Shown one piece after another: positions 58,263-64,000 of a stretch of 64,000 nucleotides of DNA. The notes below the pieces were generated by a model. It was not told the DNA's origin. It saw nothing but the letters and a program-made list of their open reading frames with translations, and searched no databases. This DNA comes from Hyphomicrobiaceae bacterium (GTDB lineage Bacteria > Pseudomonadota > Alphaproteobacteria > Rhizobiales > Aestuariivirgaceae): NCBI GenBank assembly GCA_900298995.1, contig OMIC01000040.1, forward strand, positions 163,511 through 227,510, written 5' to 3'. The translations under genes and the position numbers were made by a program. Numbering within the stretch: the stretch's first letter is position 1; each line of letters starts with the position of its first letter.

Positions 58263-59307
58263 GGATTTCCGCGTCGTCCTGTCCGGTGATTTCATCAACC
58301 CCGACGGATCGCCGAAGTTTCCGGACTTTGATCTGGCTCCCCTGCGCGCGACGCCGGGCCTGAGTGTCGGGTTCCTGCCCGAGTCAGACCCTGTGCGTGC
58401 GGATCTCCTCGAGGATGTGGATGCGCTGATCCTTCTAGGATGCAAGTTCACGAAGGACAGCATCCCCGCGTCGGGCCGGCTCAGTGTCGTCGCGCGCTTT
58501 GGCGTTGGCTATGATTCAGTCGATGTCGAGGCCTGCACCGCTCACGACATTGCCGTCTGCATCACGCCGGACGGTGTTCGCCGTCCGGTCGCCGTGGCCA
58601 TTCTCACCATGATGCTGGCACTCACCGGAAAGCTGCTGATCAAGGACCGCATGACGCGTCTGGGGCCTTCAGGTTTTTCCGTCGCGCGCAATGAACACAT
58701 GGGCGTGGGGCTGGTGGGGCGCACACTCGGATCCATCGGCATCGGCAACATCGGCGCCGAAATGTTCCGGCTCGCGAAGCCTTTAGGGATGCGGTTCCTG
58801 GCGCATGACCCCTTCACATCGAAGGCGATCGCGGACGAGTTGGGAGTCACGCTTGTTGACAGAGAAACGCTGTTCCGTGAGTCGGACGTTCTCACCGTCA
58901 ATTGCCCCCTCACCGAGGAGACGCATCACCTCGTCAATTCAAGCCTGCTCTCCCTGATGAAGCCGACGTCCTTCGTCATCAATACCGCACGGGGGCCGAT
59001 CATCGATCAGGATGCGCTGACGGACATTCTCCAGCGCGGAGGCATCGCAGGTGCGGGTCTCGACGTGTTCGAGGGCGAACCGCTGAACGCCGATCATCCG
59101 CTGTTCGCGCTCGACAATGTCATCGTGACGCCACATGCCCTGTGCTGGACTGACCAGTGCTTCGCCGGCATCGGAGCAGCTGATGTGGCATCGGTGCTGG
59201 CCATCCATGCCGGACGCCAGCCACCCGGTCTTCTCAACAGGACGGTGATGACGCAGCCCGGCTTCGCGAGAAAGCTGCAGCGCCACGCGGCACGTCACCT
59301 CAGGTGA
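58252..59307 (+). CDS. D-isomer-specific 2-hydroxyacid dehydrogenase
   Basis: A NAD(P)-dependent 2-hydroxyacid dehydrogenase of 351 residues. The Rossmann motif is VGRTLGSIGIGNIGAEMFRL. The catalytic triad is visible as Arg in NTARGPII, Glu in DVFEGEPL and His in TPHALCWTD (roughly residues 247, 274 and 295). It belongs to the phosphoglycerate dehydrogenase/hydroxypyruvate reductase group. Beside an HpcH aldolase it may interconvert a 2-oxo acid and a D-2-hydroxy acid of the same pathway. The ATG at 58252 is in an overlap with the aldolase. The 3' end overlaps by 8 bases the convergent Gfo/Idh gene. Confidence 0.88.
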   Translation: MASEDFRVVLSGDFINPDGSPKFPDFDLAPLRATPGLSVGFLPESDPVRADLLEDVDALILLGCKFTKDSIPASGRLSVVARFGVGYDSVDVEACTAHDIAVCITPDGVRRPVAVAILTMMLALTGKLLIKDRMTRLGPSGFSVARNEHMGVGLVGRTLGSIGIGNIGAEMFRLAKPLGMRFLAHDPFTSKAIADELGVTLVDRETLFRESDVLTVNCPLTEETHHLVNSSLLSLMKPTSFVINTARGPIIDQDALTDILQRGGIAGAGLDVFEGEPLNADHPLFALDNVIVTPHALCWTDQCFAGIGAADVASVLAIHAGRQPPGLLNRTVMTQPGFARKLQRHAARHLR

Positions 59308-60346
59308 CGTGTGCCCTGGGCTTGACCGAGGCATGGCTTGCCGCAGCCTCATAGGCGGCTTCGACGAGGGCATAGGTCTTGAGATTGTCCTCGCCCGAGG
59401 TGTCGGCTGCCAGACCGAGTCTGAAGCGTTCGAACATGTGGCGATTGGTGTGCAGCACGGCCTCCTGCGAGACGTGCCACGGACGGCTCGTCCAGTGCAG
59501 CAGCGGCCCGCCGACATGGTCCTCGAAGGTGAGGCCCTGGGTCGTCACCGTCAGTTTCTCGCCCTTTGAGAGAATCAGGGAGCCCTCATCGCCCTCGATT
59601 TCCAGAAGCGTTTCCGGGAACGGATCATCGCCGCGCCTGGCCGCATAGGTCGCCTCGACGACAGAGACGGCGCCGGATGTGTGGCGCATCATGATGGTGG
59701 CCGTGTCCTCAGCCCTGATCTTCGGATTGCGCTTCTGTGTTTCACAGGACAGGCGCTCCACTTCGCCGAGGAAGAAGCGTGCCAGGTCCAGGATATGGAT
59801 GCCCACATCCTGGATCACGAGCTTCTCTTCTTCCGCGAGATAGGGTTGGCCACGATAGACATCGAAACCGGTCCGCCAGGACAGCCGTGCCCAGCGTGGT
59901 GTGCCGATCGTGCCCTGCGCGAGCACTTTCTTCACGGCCCTCATGGACGTCGAAAACCGGAAGTTCTCGTGGACGGCGAGCCAGGCATTGTGCTGACGGG
60001 CCTTTTCCACGATGGCGATGCAATCCTCCCAGGTCGGCGCAAAGGGCTTCTGGACGATGGCGGCGATGCCACGTTCTGCGGCAATGGCAGCGAGCGGGCG
60101 GTGCGTGTCCATCCGCGTTGCGATGTCGAGAAGATCGAGCGGCACAGCCTCGAGCATCGCCTCGATGCGCGAGAAATGGGGCACGCCGAACTTCACGCCG
60201 GCAGCCTTTGCCCTTTCGGGATCCATGTCGCAGACCGCCGCAAGGATGGCGCCCTCCGGTCGCAGATCCGCCCAGGCATGCAGATGGTTCTGGGCGTAAA
60301 ATCCACAACCCACCATACCGACTGCCACTGTCTGCCGCTGTTGCAT
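59300..60346 (-). CDS. Gfo/Idh/MocA oxidoreductase resembling D-apiose dehydrogenase
   Basis: A 348-residue NAD(P)-dependent sugar dehydrogenase. The N-terminal Rossmann motif is VGMVGCGFYAQNHLHAW. EKP-like QKPFAPTWEDC supplies the catalytic Lys, and IQDVGIHILDLARFFLG holds the Asp/His active-site pair. FYAQNHLHAW, QKPFAPTWEDC, VHENFRF and DNLKTYALVEAAY match what I remember of D-apiose dehydrogenase (ApsD), which makes D-apionolactone. The ApnL-like gene 10 kb away supports this, but closely related Gfo/Idh enzymes act on other sugars. It is convergent with the 2-hydroxyacid dehydrogenase and downstream of the SDR gene. Confidence 0.8.
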   Translation of the reverse strand: MQQRQTVAVGMVGCGFYAQNHLHAWADLRPEGAILAAVCDMDPERAKAAGVKFGVPHFSRIEAMLEAVPLDLLDIATRMDTHRPLAAIAAERGIAAIVQKPFAPTWEDCIAIVEKARQHNAWLAVHENFRFSTSMRAVKKVLAQGTIGTPRWARLSWRTGFDVYRGQPYLAEEEKLVIQDVGIHILDLARFFLGEVERLSCETQKRNPKIRAEDTATIMMRHTSGAVSVVEATYAARRGDDPFPETLLEIEGDEGSLILSKGEKLTVTTQGLTFEDHVGGPLLHWTSRPWHVSQEAVLHTNRHMFERFRLGLAADTSGEDNLKTYALVEAAYEAAASHASVKPRAHVT

Positions 60347-60433
60347 GGTCCTTCACCCCTGCCTGTTTGAGAAGGAGTGTGCGGTCATGCATGCGAGGAG
60401 TCAATGCTCCGATCACCTGTGCGGCAGATGGTG

Positions 60434-61186
60434 CTAGCGCCCGCCCGAGACGTTGAGGATGGCGCCCGTGACGTAGGACGCAGAGGACGACAGGAGCCAG
60501 ACGGCGGCCTCTGCGATCTCATCGGCAGTGCCCGCCCGCTTCATGGGAAGATTGGCGGCGAAATCCGTGGCAAAGCTCGCGCCATGGTGTGCGGCATGGA
60601 TCGGCGTGTCGATGACTCCGGGACGGATCGCGTTCACGCGGATACCCTCGGTGGCGACCTCGCGTGCAAGCCCGATAGTAAGGGAGTCGAGGCCGCCCTT
60701 GCTGGCCGCGTAATGCACTTCATGGGGCAGCCCGCCGAGAACGGCAGCCATGGAGGATATGTTGAGGATGACGCCGCCACGGCCACCACGCGCGGTCGAC
60801 ATGCGCCGTACGGCTTCCCGGCAGCAGTAGATGGGGCCAGCCAGATTGACCGCCAGCACGCGGTTTACGGTTGCTGCATCGACCTCTGCGACCGGTTTGA
60901 CGGCGATGATCCCGCCGGCATTGTTCACAAGACAGTCCAGCGGACCGAAGGCGGCATCGACCTTCTCGAACATCGTGACAATTTGCGCTTCGTTGCCCAT
61001 GTCAGCCTGAAGGGCCATGGCTTCGCCCCCATCCGCGCGGATTTCCGCACAGACGGCGTCGGCCTCCTCGCGGTGCGTGCCGTAATGCACGGCAACGGCC
61101 CCGCCCCTGCGGCCGAGCGCCCGGGCAATCGCTGCGCCAATGCCCCGGCTGGCGCCTGTCACCAGTGAAACGGTTCTGACGGTCAT
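60434..61186 (-). CDS. Short-chain dehydrogenase/reductase (FabG-like)
   Basis: A 250-residue classical SDR. The cofactor motif is VTGASRGIGAAIA, NNAG is present, the catalytic Ser lies in LNISSMA and YxxxK is YAASKGG. The C-terminal PGVIDT and YVTGAILNVSGG are typical. NADP preference is suggested by charged residues after beta-2 but is not certain. It lies 87 bp upstream of the Gfo/Idh gene on the same strand, so it may reduce or oxidise an intermediate of that pathway. A palindrome lies just upstream of its ribosome-binding site. Confidence 0.9.
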   Translation of the reverse strand: MTVRTVSLVTGASRGIGAAIARALGRRGGAVAVHYGTHREEADAVCAEIRADGGEAMALQADMGNEAQIVTMFEKVDAAFGPLDCLVNNAGGIIAVKPVAEVDAATVNRVLAVNLAGPIYCCREAVRRMSTARGGRGGVILNISSMAAVLGGLPHEVHYAASKGGLDSLTIGLAREVATEGIRVNAIRPGVIDTPIHAAHHGASFATDFAANLPMKRAGTADEIAEAAVWLLSSSASYVTGAILNVSGGR

Positions 61187-61207
61187 GGGCCTCGCCTTTC
61201 CAGATCA

Positions 61208-61230
61208 GTCCGGCCATGGGCAGGCCGGAC
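61208..61230. promoter_or_regulatory. 8-bp palindrome upstream of the SDR gene
   Basis: GTCCGGCC (61208-61215) and GGCCGGAC (61223-61230) form a perfect inverted repeat with a 7-base spacer, 22 bases before the SDR start. It could be an operator or a leader hairpin. The surrounding 230-bp gap (61187-61416) contains no gene that I can support. Confidence 0.35.
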
Positions 61231-61296
61231 CCGGATGCCGGGATGGTGGTTCGGGACAGAGTCTAGGCGCTGGGTGAAAAAAGGGCCAGAGGCGTT

Positions 61297-61318
61297 GTGC
61301 AGGTCAAGCAGCCTGCAC
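61297..61318 (-). terminator. Candidate terminator hairpin downstream of arsJ
   Basis: GTGCAGG and CCTGCAC form a perfect 7-bp stem with an 8-base loop about 100 bases after the arsJ stop. On the minus strand six T residues occur about 15 bases further on, too far for a standard intrinsic terminator. It may end the ars transcript with help from Rho, or be an unrelated element. Confidence 0.35.
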
Positions 61319-61416
61319 TGTCTGATCCGGTCGCCGGCGGATTCTGTGCCTTGCGACGAAGTGCGGCGACGCGTGTTTGACGGCACGTTGGACAATGACA
61401 GGATGTTCCCTGCCCT

Positions 61417-62646
61417 TCAGGCCGCGGGGCGCAGCGGCAGCAGAAGCGTGGTGGCAAAGCATGCTGCCAGCATGAGAGCTGATCCGGCAAGGCAGGCGGT
61501 CAGCCCGCCCCACTGAAACAGGATGCCGGAGAAAAGAGTTCCGGCAAACCGGCCTGCCGCATTGGCCGCGTAGTAGAAGCCCACGTCCTCCGCGGCCTTC
61601 TCCGAACCGGCATAGGCGAGGATCAGATAGGAGTGCACAGAAGAGTTGATGGCGAAGACCGCTCCGAAGACGGCCAGCCCCATGACGAGGACGGCGTCCG
61701 GGCGGACATCAAGGTCTGCCGTCAGGGTTGCGATGATCAGTGCAGGAACAAGCGTCAGGACAGCACTCCACAGCTGCGCGGCCGGAACCTCGCGGGAGAG
61801 ACCATCGGTACTGCGGCGGATGACGGTCGGGGCAAATGCCTGCACCAGACCGTAGAAGATCGTCCAGACCGACATGAAGGCGCCCACCATGGTGAAGGTC
61901 CAGCCATTCGCATAGAGGAACACGGGAACGCCGACGACGAACCAGATGTCGCGCGCGCCGAACAGGAAGATACGCGCTGCCGCCAGCAGGTTGACGCCTC
62001 GCGATTTGCCGAAAAGCTCCCGGGCGGAGGCGCTCGCCTTGTTCTTGCCCATCATCGGCGGGAGTGCGACGAGAACGCCTGCAAGAACCACCGCCAGCAA
62101 AGCAGCCATCAGCCACAGCGACATGCGGAAGCCAAGGTACTGAAGCATCAGGCCACCAAGGAAGAAGCCCAGCCCCTTCATCGCATTCTTGGAACCCGTG
62201 AACCACGCAACCCACTTGAACAGGCGGCCTTCGTCATGCTCCGCGCGTGCCTCCCTCTCAGCGACCTTGATGGCCGACTCGGATGCGGTCTTGGTGAGAT
62301 CCTTGGCGACACCGCAGATCCCCTGCGCCGCCACCACCCAGGCCACGGATAGGGCGACCGCCCAGTCCGGCGACAGGGCCGACAGCACGAGGAAGCCCAG
62401 GATCTGCGTCAAGAGCCCCACGGTCAGCATGCGGGTGATGCCGAAGCGGGTGGCGAGCCAGCCTCCAATGAAATTGGCGGCGATCCCCGCGGCCTCATAG
62501 AGAAGAAAGAGGAACGACAACACGAAGGGCGAATAGCCAAGCTGGAAGAAATGCAGCAGCACAAGCATGCGCAGTGCGCCGTCGGTGAGGGTGAACCCCC
62601 AGTAGGCGGCCGTGACGATGGCGTAGTTGCGCGCACCCTGCGTCAT
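61417..62646 (-). CDS. arsJ: Organoarsenical efflux MFS transporter ArsJ
   Basis: A 409-residue inner-membrane major facilitator protein with 11-12 predicted helices. It begins [34 protein letters not shown] and contains GVAKDLTKTASESAIK and LKGLG-like NAMKGLGFFLGGLML, runs I associate with ArsJ. ArsJ exports 1-arseno-3-phosphoglycerate made by a partner GAPDH, giving resistance to arsenate. The partner gene is directly upstream and the stop and start share one base (TGATG), so the two are translationally coupled. The assignment is therefore well supported by context. Confidence 0.92.
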   Translation of the reverse strand: MTQGARNYAIVTAAYWGFTLTDGALRMLVLLHFFQLGYSPFVLSFLFLLYEAAGIAANFIGGWLATRFGITRMLTVGLLTQILGFLVLSALSPDWAVALSVAWVVAAQGICGVAKDLTKTASESAIKVAEREARAEHDEGRLFKWVAWFTGSKNAMKGLGFFLGGLMLQYLGFRMSLWLMAALLAVVLAGVLVALPPMMGKNKASASARELFGKSRGVNLLAAARIFLFGARDIWFVVGVPVFLYANGWTFTMVGAFMSVWTIFYGLVQAFAPTVIRRSTDGLSREVPAAQLWSAVLTLVPALIIATLTADLDVRPDAVLVMGLAVFGAVFAINSSVHSYLILAYAGSEKAAEDVGFYYAANAAGRFAGTLFSGILFQWGGLTACLAGSALMLAACFATTLLLPLRPAA

Positions 62647-63689
62647 CAGACTCCAGCCTCGCGCATGTGGCAGACGAGATCAACCATGCGGCAGGCATAG
62701 CCCATCTCATTGTCATACCAGGCATAGACCTTGAGCAGCGTGCCGTCTGTCACGAGCGTCGATGGCCCATCGACGACGGAAGACCGCGTATCCCGGGCAT
62801 AGTCGGCTGACACCAGCGGTCGCGGTTCATAGCCGAGGATGCCGGCAAGTGGGCCTGCTGCCGCATCAGCAAACAGGGCGTTGACCTCATCCCTCGTCGT
62901 GATGCGCTGAAGTTCGAAGACGCAGTCCGTGAGAGAGGCATTGAGGACCGGTGCGCGCACCGCATGACCATCGAGCTTGCCCCTGAGTTCCGGGTAGATG
63001 AGGGCGATTGCCGTCGCGCTCCCCGTGGTCGTGGGCTGCAGCGAGAGCATGGCCGATCGGGCACGGCGCAGGTCCTTGTGTGGGGCATCCGTCACGACGT
63101 TGGTGTTGGTGGGATCATGAATTGTCGTGATCTGACCATGCCGGATTCCGAGTGCCTCATGCACAACCTTCACCACCGGGGCGAGGCAGTTGGTGGTGCA
63201 GGAGGCAGCGGTCACGATGGTGTGCTTCGCGGGATCATAGAGCTGATGGTTGACGCCGACGACGACATTCAGGACATCCGGCTCCTTGACCGGGGCAGCG
63301 ACCACGACACGCTTTGCGCCGCGCTTCAGATGGCCATCGAGTGTGGCATGGGTCAGGAACTTCCCGGTACACTCCAGCACGACGTCGACGCCCAGATCAC
63401 CCCAGGGAATATCACCGGGCGCAGGCAAGGCGGAAAAGCCGATCCTTCGCTCACCGATCCGAAAGGCGCGCTCGTCCTCGGAGCTGAAGCTGTTCCGCCA
63501 GCGGCCCTGTACGGAGTCGAATTCGAGGAGATGCGCGGTCGCGACGGCACCGCCCTTGACCTCATTCACATGGACGATTTCGAGCCGGTTGTTCTGCCGT
63601 GGGTCATCCTCCCCGCGCTCCGCCGCCCCGAGGGCAGCCCGGAGAGCCAGGCGGCCGATGCGGCCCATGCCATTGATACCGACGCGCAT
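62646..63689 (-). CDS. ArsJ-associated glyceraldehyde-3-phosphate dehydrogenase
   Basis: A 347-residue GAPDH paralogue. It has [16 protein letters not shown] (NAD binding), the catalytic Cys164 in [12 protein letters not shown], and the His-containing [12 protein letters not shown] region. In ars operons this enzyme uses arsenate instead of phosphate, forming unstable 1-arseno-3-phosphoglycerate for export by ArsJ. It carries a short insert ([13 protein letters not shown]) near residue 25 that differs from glycolytic GAPDH. The start at 63689 gives the standard N terminus. It lies 47 bp downstream of an ArsR-family gene. Confidence 0.93.
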   Translation of the reverse strand: MRVGINGMGRIGRLALRAALGAAERGEDDPRQNNRLEIVHVNEVKGGAVATAHLLEFDSVQGRWRNSFSSEDERAFRIGERRIGFSALPAPGDIPWGDLGVDVVLECTGKFLTHATLDGHLKRGAKRVVVAAPVKEPDVLNVVVGVNHQLYDPAKHTIVTAASCTTNCLAPVVKVVHEALGIRHGQITTIHDPTNTNVVTDAPHKDLRRARSAMLSLQPTTTGSATAIALIYPELRGKLDGHAVRAPVLNASLTDCVFELQRITTRDEVNALFADAAAGPLAGILGYEPRPLVSADYARDTRSSVVDGPSTLVTDGTLLKVYAWYDNEMGYACRMVDLVCHMREAGV

Positions 63690-63736
63690 GCTGGTGTACT
63701 CCTTGCCTTTCCGTGATGCCGGGCCCCGCGTGGCGG

Positions 63737-64000
63737 TCAGCCACAGCAGCCCGCCGTTTCCGGACATGATCTGGACATGTCGTCAATGAGAGGGGCGCAC
63801 AGTTCCGGCTGGCCGTTGCAGCAGTCCTTGAGCAGGAACAGGACGAGGCTGCGAATCGCGCCAAGCTGGACCCTGCAGATCATGCTGCGGCTGTGCCGCT
63901 CGACCGTGATGAGGCCTGCCCGTACCAGGATTGCCAGATGGGTGGAGAGGGTGTTGTGCGGGACATCGAGCCTCCGGGCGATCTCGCCAGCAGACAGGCC
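63737..64000 (-). CDS. arsR: ArsR-family metalloregulator, C-terminal part (5' end outside window)
   Basis: The frame is open to the right edge and stops at 63737-63739, giving 87 residues. It starts inside the winged helix: [31 protein letters not shown], followed by the wing [10 protein letters not shown]. The C-terminal [11 protein letters not shown] is typical of ArsR proteins from ars operons and offers thiolate ligands for As(III); CPETAGCCG at the end adds more cysteines. It probably represses the downstream GAPDH-arsJ pair and itself. The start codon and operator are beyond the window. Confidence 0.88.
   Translation of the reverse strand, partial: GLSAGEIARRLDVPHNTLSTHLAILVRAGLITVERHSRSMICRVQLGAIRSLVLFLLKDCCNGQPELCAPLIDDMSRSCPETAGCCG

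Noticed and set aside
61187..61416. Small gene in the 230-bp gap between the SDR and arsJ genes
   Set aside because: Short frames exist on both strands but none has a ribosome-binding site or recognisable protein features; palindromes are the only structure seen.

Overview
The window is 64 kb of GC-rich chromosomal DNA, densely packed with genes on both strands. Gene content points to an alphaproteobacterium, most likely in the Hyphomicrobiales (Rhizobiales). The diagnostic set is chvI-chvG-hprK-EIIA(Man)-HPr, a divL pseudo-kinase carrying Tyr in place of His next to a TsaE/AmgK fusion and ahcY, alphaproteobacterial addAB, and ATP-type pckA beside chvI. I cannot name a genus from sequence alone. 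I saw no rRNA, tRNA, CRISPR array, transposase, integrase or origin. No gene-free stretch exceeds 300 bp; the longest, about 230 bp at 61187-61416, holds only two palindromes.

Layout. (1) 1-2075: 3' end of a flavoprotein disulfide reductase and a histidine kinase. (2) 2193-9180: translation block infC, then rpmI-rplT-pheS-pheT, interrupted by an OmpR/PhoQ-like two-component pair. (3) 9187-21364: central metabolism (pgi, sdaA, pgm, pckA) mixed with acyl-CoA dehydrogenases, a MaoC-type hydratase, an RpiB/EryI-like isomerase, a DMT transporter and a MarR regulator. (4) 21495-26056: HugZ-like protein, then chvI, chvG, a short hprK, EIIA(Man) and HPr, a regulatory PTS linked to the ChvG/ChvI envelope/acid stress system. 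(5) 26127-38961, minus strand: ahcY, divL, tsaE-amgK, murU, addB, addA, trxA, with tightly overlapping starts and stops from divL to addA. (6) 39093-45873: selO, polA, a zinc alcohol dehydrogenase and glutathione-dependent formaldehyde dehydrogenase. (7) 45877-61186: accessory-looking catabolic region with an ApnL-like lactonase, an Lrp regulator divergent from an AceE/transketolase-like enzyme, a ribose-type ABC importer, a GntR regulator, an ABM monooxygenase, an HpcH/HpaI aldolase, a D-2-hydroxyacid dehydrogenase, a Gfo/Idh dehydrogenase resembling D-apiose dehydrogenase, and an SDR. (8) 61417-64000: arsR (cut by the window edge), ArsJ-associated GAPDH and arsJ.

How the genes may work together. 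Region 7 is the best candidate for an unusual system. A sugar importer with its own GntR regulator sits with a sugar 1-dehydrogenase, a sugar-acid lactonase, a 2-hydroxyacid dehydrogenase and an aldolase. That is a plausible oxidative route for a branched sugar such as D-apiose, but the published downstream enzymes are missing from the window. Region 8 encodes a known arsenate resistance strategy in which GAPDH makes 1-arseno-3-phosphoglycerate and ArsJ exports it. Region 5 combines cell-cycle control, tRNA modification, peptidoglycan recycling and recombination repair in one transcription unit.
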